A stretch of DNA of 64,000 nt from Lotus japonicus (GCF_012489685.1 NC_080046.1:36853176-36917175), one strand, 5' to 3'; positions 21,997-34,616 are shown, numbered from the stretch's first letter. A program made the numbers and translations. The notes: generated by a model from the sequence alone, not told the origin.

Positions 21997-23540
21997 TCAG
22001 AATTGTTCCAGCAATTGCAGCTCTTTTACCATCATCGACGAGATATGCATCTTCCTGCTCAAGGCATCAGCAACAACGTTCGCCTTTCCAGGATGATATT
22101 GCAGGGTGAACTCATAATCCTTGAGAAATTCCATCCACCGACGTTGTCTCATGTTCAGCTCCTTCTGCTCAAACAAGTACTTCAAACTCTTATGATCACT
22201 GAATATGGTGAAATTGCATCCATATAAGTGGTGTCTCCAAATCTTCAGCGCAAATACGATGGCAGCTAGCTCTAAGTCATGAGTTGGATAATTCTTCTCA
22301 TGAACCTTCAGTTGTCTTGAAGCATAAGCAACCACCTTCCGATGTTGCATCAGCACACATCCCAAGCCTTGATGCGAAGCGTCACAATACACTTCATACG
22401 GTTCCTCTGGTTGCGGTAAGACGAGTACAGGGGACGTCGTCAAACGTTCCTTCATCATCTGAAAACTAGTTTCGCACGCTTCGGTCCATGCAAAAGTTTG
22501 ATCCTTCCTCGTGAGTTGAGTCAAAGGTCCAACAATCTTGGCGAAATTCTCGATGAAGCGACGATAATATCCCGCCAAACCAACGAAACTCCTGATCTCA
22601 GTCACTGTCTTTGGCCGTTCCCAAGATAATACGGTCTCTACCTTTGCTGGGTCCACAACTATACCCTCCTTAGAGATCACATGGCCTAAGAATTTTACCT
22701 CTTCGAGCCAAAATTCACACTTAGAAGGATTGGCATACAACTCCTTCTCCCTCAGCACTTGTAAAACTTGTTGCAAGTGCCCCTCATGGTCCTCAGCATT
22801 CTTTGAGTAGATCAGAATATCATCGATAAACACCACGACGAAACGATCCAAGAAGGTATGGAAGGTCCTGTTCTTGTAATCCATGAATATGGCAGGTGCG
22901 TTTGTTACCCCAAATGGCATCACTAAGTACACATAGTGTCCATAACGGGTTCTGAATGCCGTCTTCTGGATATCCTCAGTCTTGACTCTGATTTGATGAT
23001 AACCCGACTTCAGATCGATCTTTGAGAATATCGCAGCTCCTCGCAGTTGATCCATCAAATCATCAATCCTAGGTAACAGATACCTATTCTTGACGGTTAC
23101 CTTGTTCAGTTGATCCATCAAATCTTCACCAGTAGGACTGGCGCTCCCCAAGGTGAAACACTTGGTCGTATAAATCCCTTCGACAGAAGATCTTCTAGTT
23201 GGGACTTCAATTCCACTAGCTCTGCAGGTGCCATACGATATGGTGCAATCGAAATCGGCCCTGTTCCCGGTATGATATCTATAGCAAACTCAGTGTCGCG
23301 TACAGGCGGCAAACCAGGTACATCGCCAGGAAAAACATCTGTGAAATCTCTCACCACTGGAATACTGCCAACTTCCGGGTTCCCTTTGCCCTCCAAACTT
23401 AGCAATACGGAATACTCTTGAGATCCCTCGTTCAAAGAGACGCTAATGTGATTGGCAGATAGATACTCGGAAAGATCCGAATCAGGAAATACCACTCTCT
23501 TTCGGTTGCAGTCCAAAAGACAATGATAGCGGGACAACAA
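21997..23540 (-). pseudogene. rt: Tek-B reverse transcriptase-RNase H, broken
   Basis: The open frame 21997-23151 (384 residues) includes [42 protein letters not shown], catalytic [13 protein letters not shown], and RNase H with [12 protein letters not shown] and [12 protein letters not shown] separate frame (23118-23540) carries the N-terminal [16 protein letters not shown] part. Between them the expected lysine/DG...DYR motif is replaced by a short repeat of the downstream LMDQL region, a deletion with filler, so the active site cannot form although the FIDD pair is intact. Confidence 0.88.
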
Positions 23541-24573
23541 TCCATTCCTAGGATAACATCTAGGTTCTTAAGAGTTAGGCATACTAGGTTAGCATGGTAG
23601 ACTCTATTGTTATAGGTTATCGAACAGTACATACATGCTGTATTAGCAAGTAGAGTCTTGGCAGGAGTAGTAACTATAAGATCGAAGCTCAAAGCAGTAA
23701 TAGGAAGTCTTAATCTGATCGCACATTCTCTAGAGATAAATGAATGCGTTGCACCGGAATCAAAAAGTACGGATAGGAGATTACCGTCAATCTCGCAGTC
23801 GCCTCTAATCAGCCCATCGACCCCCTCAGCATCTTCACCATCCATGGTGTAGACTCTCGCCTTTGCAGCAGGATGCTTTCCCCGAGCAGTGTTGACGGTT
23901 GGTTCCGCCTTTGGTACCCTGCACTGTGCAGCAGTGTGCCCCAATTTGTTACAGTTGTAGCATTGAGGCCTCGTGTCGGGACAAGCACGAGCAAAATGCC
24001 CCAGCTTCCCACACTTGAAGCAAGTCAGCTCCCTGTTCTGAGTCTGATCCCCAGAACCACCAGCAGCACCCACCATGGGCCTGTAAGGTCCTGAAGTAAA
24101 TCCTCTACCAGCAGGACGCTGATACGGCCTCCTGTTTTGAAACCTTCCTCTGTTCTGAACATTCTGAGAGCCCGACCTCATCGGCCCTCCAGTTCCAGCC
24201 CGGTTTAACCTCCGGTTCTTCATCAGTTCCACTTCTGTGGCTTTCTCAACCAACGATTGGAATCGCATGATTCCCAGTGGCCTCACTGAGTCCTCAATAT
24301 CAGGCCTCAGTCCATTAACAAAACGCTTGCACATATAGCGCTCATTCACGTGATCATGAAAGAATTGAAAATGCTTCACCAAAGATTCCAGCTTCGAAGC
24401 AAATTCCGGTACAGACATACCTCCTTGACGGAGTGTCAGAAATTGTGACTCCCGCTCATCCCGAGTACTTGTTGGAAAGTATTTCTCCAAGAATGCAGTT
24501 CGGAAGGAGTTCCAGTTGATCTCCTCGTGGTTGTCTTCCATAATCCCCCTGGTGCCCTTCCACCAGTACTCAG
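23432..24573 (-). pseudogene. gag: Tek-B gag C-terminal part and protease
   Basis: Starts at the Ath-C junction with EYWWKGTRG, continues the capsid region (FRTAFLEKYFPTSTRDE, FVNGLRPDIEDSV), the linker RAGTGGPMRSGSQ, two CCHC knuckles (CFKCGKLGHFARAC, CYNCNKLGHTAAQC) and an aspartic protease motif VLFDSGATHSF. After ILGMDC the frame shifts near 23530 into the RT-side frame. The gag N-terminus lies at 45914-46231 across Ath-C. The target duplication CTCAG occupies 24569-24573. Confidence 0.9.
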
Positions 24574-25932
24574 TGACGAACGCGCTGTCGCGGGTGCGTG
24601 TCAAAGTAATCCTGCAATAAAATAAATTAATGCAGTACAAGGTAAAATCACCAGGATCGTTCTCACCAGGACTCAAATGAGTATCAACAGAATTTAGAGG
24701 TAAAAGCGATTAAAAGGGGGTTTGGTTGTTTGTTCGCAAAATAGTAATAGGAAAGCAAGAAGAAGAAAGCGTCAATCCTAAGGAAATAACCATTCAAACT
24801 GCAGCAGACAATCATTGATCATAATATATTTTAGATATTAATTCATTACTTAATGATTTCTTGGGTTGAATTTCAACTCACAATCGTGAGTTAATAATCC
24901 AGATTCTCTACTAGACAATCGTCTAGAATTCGATTGATTCAAGTTAAAAAGTGGCGATCGCCCCTTTAAAGTACAAGAACAACCTTCGGTCACAGAATCC
25001 CCAAAACTAACACCAATCGGTATTAGAGGTTAGATTTCTTAAACAAAGTGTAATTACAATCGCCTCTCACACAAGGTTTCTCTCTATTGAATAAGCGTTT
25101 GAAACAGAACATCAACGCACAAGGTTTAACCAATCGGTCAATACTTGTAGAAAATATTCAGATCATTGAGAGAAGATAACTAAACCAAATTCAAAAGCAA
25201 GAAATAATACTTACTAAGAAAAGGATCTCAAGTCTGCATACATGAAGGTTACACCTTAAGATCAACTATGAGGTTTAGCAAAACATAGGGAAATAAAGAA
25301 GATATGTCGAGAGGAGAAGAGAATCCCGGCACAAGTGTTCAGATCTCCTACTTATACAAGTGAAAACCAAGTTTCCTAGGTCAAAAGTGATTCCTAGGTC
25401 TTCACAACTTCTGGCCCAATAGGGAGTGATTCTTCCGGAACTTCTGGCGTCTGTTTGGCCCATAAGTTGGCCAAATTCTGGATAAACACCAACATGAGAG
25501 TTGTAGCCTGTTAAGTCAGCTTTGTGGGCTCTCAAAGTTTTCTCCATTCGGAGTTCTGTAGCCCAAGTTATGCTAACTTTAGTCCAGACTGCTCCAGACT
25601 TACAGTTTTAGCGACAGCAGCTTTCAACGGCAATTCTGACCATGTTTGAGTCGGATCTGGGTCTTTGGCTGAACATGAAAGTTGTAGAGCTTCGAGTCAG
25701 CTTTCCAACGCCATATCATAAACTCCATTTGGATCTCGGTAGCTCTAGATATTCCTGTTCTATGAAAACGAGTTCAAAATAGCTAAAATGAAAACATTAG
25801 ACCCTTTTGCAATATAAAATTCAAAATAAGTGTGATCATGGAGAACTAGGCTAAAATATCATAATAATGCATAAGATTACTCTATGAAGCTCAGAATATC
25901 ATAAATACAATGCATCAAATATGGCTTGATCA
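24574..25932 (-). repeat. Left (3') LTR of Ath-C, 1359 bp
   Basis: Starts TGACGAACGCGCTG and ends GGCTTGATCA. About ten substitutions and no indel against the right LTR (for example G/A at 24584 and A/T at about 24802). It lies next to the polypurine tract, so it is the 3' LTR of a minus-strand element. Confidence 0.95.
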
Positions 25933-25934
25933 AA

Positions 25935-25947
25935 TTCCCCCACACTT
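25935..25947 (-). promoter_or_regulatory. Polypurine tract of Ath-C
   Basis: The minus strand reads AAGTGTGGGGGAA, two bases from the LTR. Similar GTGTGGGGG tracts occur at about 26655-26664 and 27290-27299 inside the 3' region. Confidence 0.88.
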
Positions 25948-27392
25948 ATCCTTCTGCACTCCTGGGCAAAACATAACTTGAAAAAGTAGGAAATTCACTT
26001 GTGACATTTATTCAAATAAAGAAAACTATAGAACACACTTACCTTTAAGAAATAGAAATATGAGTCATGAGAAAGAGATCGATCACCTTAAAAATTTTGA
26101 GAGACAAGTCAATCAAAAGTTTCATTGCTTACATTCCAAACCGCCATGAGTTACAAATTGAATCCAAGTGATACTCTCAACATTCAAGTGTTTGGGTTTG
26201 TGTTTAGCAACTCATCATCTCATGAATACCTGCATCTATCATAGGCTTGACAAGATTCTCACATAATGAGATTGAACAAAAGAACACAAAGATCAAAAGG
26301 ACTTTCCAAGGTTGTAATGGGGCTAGGGTAAAGGAAAGATATATGAAAGATAAACATGGCTAAAACCTTAAGAAAAAATAAGAGCAATGGGGGATAATTT
26401 ATATTCTGAGCACATTACGCAAGCCCAAGAATAATACTCTCCCCTCTGACTTTTGTCACAACCTTCGACTTTTTTTTTTTTTCCCCACCTGTGAACATTT
26501 TTGGGCACCTTCTTCAGATTTCTTTCTCTTGTATGTTTTTTTTTTTTTTTTTTTCATTTTCATTTTTTTTTCAACACGCAAGAGAGTAATAATAACAAGG
26601 AAGAAGGTACCATTTTTCACCGCTTCACAACATAGACCGTGCATAAAAGTTTCTCACCCCCACACTTGTTCATGAATCATTCCCAAAACAATTCCAAAGC
26701 TCTTAAATTCCATAAGGTAGGGTGTCACTATGGTTTTTCGTTTTAGGCTTGTAATGAGCTAACGCAAAGAATAGGAAATTAGGCTCAAGGGGCTAAACAA
26801 AGGTCAATTTGTGCAAGGTCGGCTTTTTAGGCTAGTAGCTCATAGAACAAAAATGCCTTTATCACTTCCATGCATACATTTGAACAATAGAATTCAAAAA
26901 GAATTCAACAAGAATCAGGTCAAGTTCTGCAGTGCATGTAATAATGAAAAAATCACACAAGAAAGAAGAGAAATGACAAAGATTAATCCATTCTATTATT
27001 TGGCCCAAAACCTCACAAGGTAAATCTCACATGGTAGCACATTTCACATTGAATCCAATACACAATCACAGTGATTCAAAGTGTAAGCAACTTAGTTTCA
27101 AAAATATGAATTTTGTAGCACAAAGGTGATCAATTACTCAAAAACACAATATCTCGAAAACTCATTAGAAAAGTGTGCACTATTTTATTACCTAAAAGCA
27201 AGAAAACAAAGCAAAAACTTTTTTTTTTATAATGAAAAACATAATTGAAAACAAAAAAAACAAATTAAAAACTACTACTATTAAGGTTTCCCACCCCCAC
27301 ACTGTAATCACACATTGTCCTCAATGTGAGGCACAAATCATGAGATAAATAGACAAGTGTAATAAAAGAGAAGGGATAGGAAAAACCAGGTA
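25948..27392 (-). other. 3' non-coding region of Ath-C
   Basis: About 1.4 kb between the pol stop and the polypurine tract, where many Athila elements have an envelope-like ORF. No such frame is seen. It contains T-runs on the plus strand (26466-26480 and 26537-26575) and two extra copies of the polypurine-like tract. Otherwise A/T-rich and featureless. Confidence 0.75.
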
Positions 27393-29827
27393 TCAAGGGA
27401 GGACAAGTTCATGGGGGTAGAGTGGAGTTGACAAGGCCACTTCCTCTCCCGCAATCATTGGAGGCTCATAAAAACATTTGAGGCGATGCCCATTCACTTT
27501 GAAGCTAGTATCCTCTCCTTCCTTCTTTATGTCTACTGCACCATGTGGGAAAATATTAGTAATAACAAAAGGACCTTCCCACCTAGAACGGAGCTTACCT
27601 GGCATAAGTTTAAGGCGGGAGTTGAAGAGCAAGACTTTTCGACCCACAGAGAAATCCTTTCTAGAGATCATTTTGTCATGGAAAACTTTGGTTTTCTCTT
27701 TGTAAATCTTTGAACTCTCATATGCCTCCAAACGAAGCTCCTCAAGTTGCTGCAACTCAAGTTTCCTCTGCATTCCAGATTCTTCAAAAGACAAGTTGCA
27801 ACACTTTGCTGCCCAATAAGAACGATGCTCAATCTCCACCGGAAGGTGGCATGCTCTACCAAAAACAAGTCTAAAAGGGGACATGCCAATGGGAGTTTTG
27901 TACGCGGTTCTGTAGGCCCATAGAGCATCATCAAGACGTTTGGCCCAGTCTTTCCTGTTGGGTTGCACCATCTTTTCCAAAATTTGCTTAATCTCCCTGT
28001 TAGACACTTCAGCTTGTCCATTTGTTTGAGGATGGTATGCTGTGGAAACTTTGTGAACTACCCCATGCTTCTTGAGCAACGACTCCATGGTTCTGTTGCA
28101 AAAGTGTGTTCCTCTATCACTGACTAATGCTCTTGGGACTCCAAACCTGCAAAAGATGTTAGTCCTCACAAATGCTGCAACAACTTTAGAATCATCAGTC
28201 CTGGTGGCTATTGCTTCCACCCACTTTGAGACATAATCAACAGCAAGTAATATATAAATGAAACCAAAAGAGTTAGGGAAGGGACCCATAAAATCGATAC
28301 CCCAAACATCGAAAACCTCACAAAACAACATAGGCTGTTGGGGCATCTCTTTCCTTTTGCTGATGGATCCAGTTCGTTGACATTGCTCACAAGCCTTGGA
28401 GAACTCATAAGAGTCCCTAAACAATGTTGGCCAATAAAAGCCACAATCAAGCACTTTCCTAGCCGTTCTTTGGGGTCCAAAATGTCCTCCTGATACATAT
28501 GCATGACAAAATCTAAGAAAAGAGTTAATTTCATGGTCAGGAATGCATCTTCTAACAATTTGATCACTACAAAATTTCCAAAGATATGGATCATCCCACA
28601 CATAATGTCTTGCATCGCTTTTTAATTTAGCAATTTGTGCTTTAGATGCCTGCAAAGGTAAAACAGAAGAAGCTAAGAAGTTAGCAATATCAGCAAACCA
28701 TGGTATGGAATCATGCAATATGAAAAGCTGCTCATGAGGGAAACAATCATTAATGGGAAGAGGGTCTGGATCTCTTTCGATTCTGCTCAAGTGGTCGGCA
28801 ACCACATTTTCAGCTCCACTTCTATCACGAATTTCAATGTCAAATTCTTGGAGCAGCAACATCCACCTAATTAACCTTGGTTTTGCATCTGGCTTCTTCA
28901 AAAGGTACTTTAGAGCTGCATGGTCAGAAAACACCACTACTCTAGAACCTAGCAAATAAGATCTGAATTTGTCTAAAGCAAAAACAATGGCTAAAAGTTC
29001 TTTTTCAGTAGTTGTGTAATTAGCTTGTGCAGTGTCCAAAGTTCTAGAAGCATAATAAATGGCATGAGAGACTTTTCCAATTCTTTGTGCAAGGACAGCT
29101 CCAACCGCATAATTGGAAGCATCACACATGAGCTCAAAGGGGAGTGTCCAATCTGGTGGTAGAATGACAGGTGTGGTGGTAAGATCCTTCTTTAGAACAT
29201 CAAAAGCATCCTTGCATTCCTGGCTGAATTTGAATTCTGCCTCTTTTTGCAGCAAGTTGGATAATGGCAATGCAATCTTGCTAAAATCCTTGATGAAGCG
29301 CCTGTAAAAACCTGCATGTCCAAGAAAAGAACGAATCTCCCTCACGCATGTGGGGTAAGGCAATTGAGAAATCACATTTATCTTAGCAGGATCTACTTCT
29401 ATGCCTTTCTTGGAAATTACATGTCCTAAGACTATGCCTTGTTCTACCATAAAATGGCATTTTTCAAAATTCAGAACCAAATCAGTTTCTATGCATCTAG
29501 CTAACACCTTATCCAAACTACTCAAACAAGTATCAAAAGATGTACCATAGATAGTAAAATCGTCCATGAAAACCTCTATGCATTCTTCTAGAAAATCAGA
29601 GAATATACTTACCATGCATCTTTGAAAAGTTCCAGGTGCATTGCACAATCCAAAAGGCATACGCCTATAAGCAAAAGTGCCAAATGGGCAGGTGAAGGTT
29701 GTCTTGTCTTGATCCTCAGGGGCAATGTGAATCTGAAAATATCTTGAAAAACCATCAAGGAAACAGTAATGGGATTTTCCTGCCAAACGCTCCAACATCT
29801 GATCAATGAAGGGCAAGGGAAAATGAT
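27393..29827 (-). CDS. pol: Ath-C pol, RT to integrase part
   Basis: Open from the Tek-D junction to the stop at 27393, about 810 residues of Ath-C sequence. Seen in order: RT with [26 protein letters not shown] and catalytic [10 protein letters not shown]; RNase H with [24 protein letters not shown] and [11 protein letters not shown]; integrase H2C2 ([19 protein letters not shown]); DDE core [19 protein letters not shown] and [11 protein letters not shown]. All catalytic residues are present and there is no stop. The RT N-terminal part is at 41279-44077; Tek-D splits the two between the RKDH and FPLP motifs. The element was probably intact when Tek-D landed. Confidence 0.93.
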
Positions 29828-30269
29828 TGTAACACCCCGATTTCGGTGGCGTCACTTTAGTAACCAAAGAAATAACTTAAGCGGAAAAACGTGAATTATT
29901 TTTTTTCGATGATGTAAGTAAAGACAGAAAGAGATGAAACTCTAAAACGAAGATAACAGAACTAATATACAATATGATTACAGCCCCCACTGTAAGTTGT
30001 AAACCACGTCACGAGTAAACCTCCAGTGACGGAAAGTAAAAGAGAGTAACGCCCGTAGGCAAAAGTACAAACCAAGGTAAAAATACTGTGTCCGTAACAC
30101 TAAACCTCAAAATCTGAGAACAAGTTGGCCCAGCGGCCTAAAACAAGACCTCTTAGCCCAACCAACTCTCTGTGATCCCCGTAGAGGAACCACACAAAAA
30201 GCTATAGGCGGGAAACTACCCTGTCCCCAAAGAAACAATGACGGTCAGAGCTAAGACTCTACTCCTACA

Positions 30270-30398
30270 CTAATCCCATCTCGAGTAAGTCGCTCGGTGG
30301 CCAGCGGGGTCGACCACCCCTGAACCGTAGTCCTCCTGATCAAGCTTCTTCAACCTAGTTTCCCCTGAAGGGTGAACCATCGTGAACCGGTCCGCCAT
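30270..30398 (-). CDS. Truncated LTR ORF of Tek-D left LTR, 42 aa
   Basis: Starts MADRFTMVHPSGETR at the second of the two conserved ATGs; the first has become TTG. It runs through VVDPAGHRATYSR and ends two codons later, where a deletion has joined it to sequence that lies beyond the ORF stop in other LTRs. N-terminal half only of the Tek-F ORF. Whether 42 residues are made or useful is unknown. Confidence 0.5.
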   Translation of the reverse strand: MADRFTMVHPSGETRLKKLDQEDYGSGVVDPAGHRATYSRWD

Positions 30399-31074
30399 AC
30401 TCAACTGACAATGGCGTAGTCCGCCCAAACACACACAGAAGACGCGAGGGTCAACTCCAAAGAATTATATAAATATTAAAGCCAGATATATATATGGGAT
30501 AATAATTATTAGCCTCTCAGGCTTAGAGTTTAGGGATAACATCCTAGGGTTGCATATATCACAATGAATATAAAGATAATAATAAGAATTAGCATGCCTC
30601 AAGTAGGATAAACAGGTACCAATCACACTCAGCAACTAAGTCAGCATGTATGTTGCATGAAATGCAATGCTGGGTAACAAAATGCATTCCGGAAGAAGGA
30701 TGGACACCATCGAGTCAGCCCTAACACCGGCCAAAGTGGGACCATTCCGCTCGGGCGTCTCTTACACCACACAAAAGTAGTCAGATCAGCAGTGAACCCG
30801 TAGGTCTGCCATTCCGTCTGCTACTGAGGACCACCGTAGTGTCCTAAATATGGAAATCCGGGTCTTATGACCATTTTGGAATCCACCGAGGTCCGGTAAT
30901 CCGCCGTGTATTAACCTCAAAATGAGTGCATGAATGCAAGTGATTAGCCAAACAACGTCTCCGACCTCACTCGACACGTCGTCACGTGTTCTAGCTAACT
31001 TATTGTCTCTAAAAAACCTACCCTAAGGCAAACGTCGATTCTGCGACAAAATGAATTAATCAAAAGAAGAAGAA

Positions 31075-31250
31075 GATACTTTGGAACTCATGGTTCCCGG
31101 CTAAACTTTAGATAGCCAATCAATAAACTGCTCATCGAGCGAAAAGGTACCGAAGTACTTGGAAACTTATAGTCTCCGGCTAAACTTTAGATAGCCAAAC
31201 ATTAAACTGCTCATCGAGCGAAAAGAGTATAAGCATACTCGGAAACTTGT
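31075..31250 (-). repeat. Two-copy tandem repeat in Tek-D left LTR
   Basis: A unit of about 65-75 bases containing CGGCTAAACTTTAGATAGCC and CTGCTCATCGAGCGAAAAG occurs twice in a row, with small differences. The counterpart in Tek-F is at about 51095-51235. It lies between the 78-nt block and the LTR ORF. Confidence 0.82.
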
Positions 31251-31846
31251 AAGTTTCCTCAAGACTTGGACTCGACGACACTTCTCATATTTCCCAAACT
31301 AATATTCAGGCTCTAAGCTCTTATCTAAGGGTATCATTATTGTTCAAAGGATTTAGAAGTTGATTAATGTCTTATGAGTTTTCCGTGATAAAATAGTTTT
31401 CATTTTAATCTTATAATACTTCCTAAGAGTTTTTAGAGATCCCATAATCTCAAATAATTCCCTGAGAAGGTCTCGATCCATTAAAACATAACAAGGTCCG
31501 AACTCCGTTCGTCCTTTAAAACTCTCTCAAAATCTCATAAAAATTCGGCATGACTTGCCCGTAATCCTCACTTTCCAGAAACATAGGCACGAGTGGAATA
31601 GCATCAATGAAACAGCTCAACCAATAGGCATAAACAGCATATTCCAACACATCCTAAGTTAACCATGTAGCACATAGCATGTGAATCATTTAGCACACAA
31701 TATCATGGCATCAAGTACTCAACAAGTTCGGCCGAAGCCTCAGAAATCATTTCAGACATTTAGCAATTAGGTGCATAACACATAAATCAAGTCGAATTTC
31801 ATCGACACCTAAAGCATTATCTAGTAATTCAGAGAGTAGCCCTCAC

Positions 31847-31924
31847 CTGTAACTCCTCCAGCGTTTTCCTCACAACCTCCTTCACGTTCCTCGCCTTGAT
31901 CTCCAGGAAACTCCTCAAAAGAAC
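31847..31924 (-). other. 78-nt exon-like block, Tek-D left LTR
   Basis: Minus strand: preceded by GGCTTAAG and followed by GTGAGG. Exactly 78 nt. One frame is open and reads SFEEFPGDQGEERE. No ATG. AG/GT borders as in all other copies. Confidence 0.68.
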
Positions 31925-32574
31925 CTTAAGCCAAATCACAGAAATCAACACATTGAGTCAGAAACTCAGCAAGCAATAAGTCCTAGGGTTACACGGTACA
32001 TTACAAACTCTGTGGTACGACAATCTAACGCGTTAAGACAAGTTTTCGAAAAAGTCGGATTTCCTTCCCCCTTGGTATAGCTCTCGGCCACTTTCCTTAA
32101 TTGGGAGGGTCGATTTTTCTTCGATCAAACTTGGTTCCTAGGTTAACATAAGCCGTAACTAAGACGGTTCTAAGCTCGGAAAAATTTTCGGATCGAAAAC
32201 TGATATAGGGGTAGTTTGGTCATTATTTTTAGCTCAGAATTTCAAAATTGGATTTTTGAAAAACAAATTGGATGGGGACGTCCACAACGACGTTTATGAC
32301 GACAAATCCTACTAGCACTAAGCCAAGTCGATAGATTAGAGCGTAAAGGTTGCGACTTTGGCGAAAAATGGGTATTTAGGGTAGAAATTGATCCCGGCGG
32401 CATTTCGTCGACATTTGACAAAATCTAATCCGCAGAACACGCTCAGGAGCATGCAGGGAAGAAGTTTAGACGCTGAAATCAACTGATTTGAACAGTTTTT
32501 CAAAAACCTCAAAATTTTGAACTCAGAAAGTCGCAGGAGAAATGGACAGAAACGACGATTCGAAGGAGAGTATA

Positions 32575-32733
32575 GATTACCTACCTCGAGGTCTTCGATT
32601 AGTGACGAACGGTGAAGCAAACGGGCAAGAATCGACGAAGATCCGGATCTCTCTCTCTCTCTAGAAACTCGCGGCTTTGGGGGGTGGGGAAAATGGGTTT
32701 TGTGAAAAAAATCTAATTTTTCAACTATTTATA
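32575..32733 (-). promoter_or_regulatory. TATA box, leader and donor-like site of Tek-D left LTR
   Basis: TATAAATA on the minus strand at 32726-32733 (context CCTATAAATAG). The following 140 bases contain no ATG and end at CTCGAG, followed by GTAGGTAATC (32575-32584), a good 5' splice-site match. Promoter and splicing are inferred. Confidence 0.65.
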
Positions 32734-33406
32734 GGTTTTGGAAAAAACGGAAAAATGATTTTTTTGCGATTCCGATTTTTCCTGCGCGTTCCTCTGCGCA
32801 TTCTAAGATAGGTTCTGGCGACAGAATTCCAGAACTCAAAATAGAATTCTTGGAATTAAACCAAAAGATCCAAAATCGGCATAAGTCGGTGTAAGTCGGT
32901 TTATCCCGAAAAACTACTTTTTGCAGTGATCGTCGGATGAGAAAACTTCCTTCTGAAGAAAGATTAGGAATGATGAGAGATGTAGGAGAACGCGGGTGGA
33001 ATCTTCGTTTGAGTTTCCGGATAGAAAAAGTCTTCATCGTCTGTCGATCTTAGGTTTTCCGAACTATCAGGGATTCCGTTTCGGCAAACTTCCGAGAATT
33101 GGAATTTGACGTTCGTACATTCCAGGATTTCGCATCGAAATGGTTGTTTAAGGACGGAAAAGAGAAGTTCTAACATTTCTCTGAGGATTTTTGGAATTAG
33201 TTTCCATCGTGTCCTAAAGCGTAAATTAACTATTCACTAATACCTTTGACCTAGGATTAAGCGTATGTTAGTCGTGCTATAACTCTTTCGGTTTTTCGAT
33301 AAATTCTTGGACTTTTCCTGAACCTTTTTCCTTCCCAAATTTATCTTAATCAAATAACTCTTTTATTTTATTCACTTATCCAAAGCGTTAAAACTTGGGC
33401 CTTACA

Positions 33407-33432
33407 TTACTACCCTCCAAAAAGAAAGTTTC
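33407..33432 (-). promoter_or_regulatory. Polypurine tract of Tek-D
   Basis: Minus strand CTTTCTTTTTGGAGGGTAG immediately before the LTR, as in Tek-A. Confidence 0.8.
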
Positions 33433-33443
33433 GACCTCGAAAC

Positions 33444-34616
33444 TTAAGGGTCAGTAAAAAGTTCTGGGTACTGTTCCTTGATCTTTTCCTTCAGCTCCCA
33501 CGTCGCATCGCCGGTGTCCTTGTTCCAAATAACCTTCACTAACTCGATCTCTTTTCCCCTCAACTGCTTTATCCTTGTGTCACCAATGCTGATTGGCGGT
33601 GTCTCGCAAGACAAGTTATCCTTCAACTCAATGTCATCCAGCTCGATGACGTGCGTCGGATCAGAAATATACTTCCGCAGTTGTGACACATGGAATACAT
33701 CGTGAATGTTTGATAGAAAAGGCGGTAGTGCGATCTGATAAACTACCGGTCCTACACGACGAGTAATCTGATAAGGTCCAATGAACTTTGGCGTCAGCTT
33801 TCTTGACTTGATTGCTCGACCAACTCCTGTAGTCTGGGTAACTCGCAGAAACACATGATCTCCTTCTTCGAATTCCAGGGTTCTGCGCCTTTGATCTGCA
33901 TAGCTCTTCTGTCTACTCTGAGAAGCCTTCATCTTCTCTCTGATCTGTTTAATCTTCTCAGTTGTCTGTTGCAGAAGTTCCGGTCCTACTAACAAATTCT
34001 CTCCATCTTGATACCAACATAAAGGTGTTCTACACTTGCGGCCATACAAAGCCTCATACGGTGCCATGCCTATGGTCGTATGAAAACTGTTGTTGTATGT
34101 GAACTCAATCAGTGGCAATAGGGTATCCCAACTGCCCTTGTTGTCTAACACGCAAGCTCGTAGCAAATCTTCCAATGATTGGATAGTTCTCTCAGTTTGC
34201 CCATCAGTCTGTGGATGATAAGCAGAACTTAATCTCAGCCTCGTTCCCAAAGCATTATGAAGAGCTCCCCACAAATGTGAAGTAAACTTCGGGTCTCTAT
34301 CGGAAACGATACTTGTTGGCACTCCATGACGTCGCACAATCTCAGCTATATAAATCTCTGATAGCTTATCCACGTTGTACGTAGTTCTCACAGGTATGAA
34401 ATGAGCTGACTTAGTCAATCGGTCCACGATTACCCAAATCGAATCATATCCCCTTTGAGTTCTTGGCAACGCCACGACAAAATCCATCGATATGCTATCC
34501 CATTTCCATTGAGGTACATCCAAACTTTGTAGCATACCCGAAGATTTCTGATGTTCCACCTTCGCCTTTTGACAGATTAAACATGCAGCTACATATTCTG
34601 CCACTTGTCTCTTCAT
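33444..34616 (-). CDS. int: Tek-D integrase with chromodomain, no own start
   Basis: A 390-residue open frame: last cysteines of the zinc region (C12, C15 in CLIC), catalytic D45 (SMDFVVALP), D106 (SDRDPKF) and E142 (DGQTERTIQ), the IN C-terminal domain ([23 protein letters not shown]) and a chromodomain from about 325 to 385 ending [16 protein letters not shown]. It is intact in its core while everything upstream in pol is broken: a one-base loss near 34628 puts the H2C2 part out of frame. The first ATG is not a natural start. It is homologous to, and better preserved than, the Tek-B copy. Confidence 0.88.
   Translation of the reverse strand: MKRQVAEYVAACLICQKAKVEHQKSSGMLQSLDVPQWKWDSISMDFVVALPRTQRGYDSIWVIVDRLTKSAHFIPVRTTYNVDKLSEIYIAEIVRRHGVPTSIVSDRDPKFTSHLWGALHNALGTRLRLSSAYHPQTDGQTERTIQSLEDLLRACVLDNKGSWDTLLPLIEFTYNNSFHTTIGMAPYEALYGRKCRTPLCWYQDGENLLVGPELLQQTTEKIKQIREKMKASQSRQKSYADQRRRTLEFEEGDHVFLRVTQTTGVGRAIKSRKLTPKFIGPYQITRRVGPVVYQIALPPFLSNIHDVFHVSQLRKYISDPTHVIELDDIELKDNLSCETPPISIGDTRIKQLRGKEIELVKVIWNKDTGDATWELKEKIKEQYPELFTDP

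Larger units (their letters stand above)
29828..33406 (-). repeat. Left (3') LTR of Tek-D, 3579 bp
   Basis: Starts TGTAACACCCCGATTTC and ends GGGCCTTACA. Contains, in element order: TATA box, a leader with a CT microsatellite (32650-32663), a splice-donor-like site, the 78-nt block, a tandem repeat and a truncated LTR ORF. Confidence 0.95.

Noticed and set aside
25275..25547. A 90-residue minus-strand ORF in the Ath-C left LTR, repeated at 45256-45528 in the right LTR
   Set aside because: The two copies are alike only because the LTRs are young duplicates. No third copy is available to test conservation and no motif is visible.
32640..32670. CT microsatellite as a separate element
   Set aside because: A short CT run inside the Tek-D leader; CT-rich leaders are common and it needs no separate explanation.
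32336..33176. Several minus-strand ORFs of 70-102 residues in both Tek-D LTRs (also 40208-41048)
   Set aside because: Identical by LTR duplication; they overlap the promoter/leader region in different frames and their counterparts in Tek-B and Tek-G are not kept.
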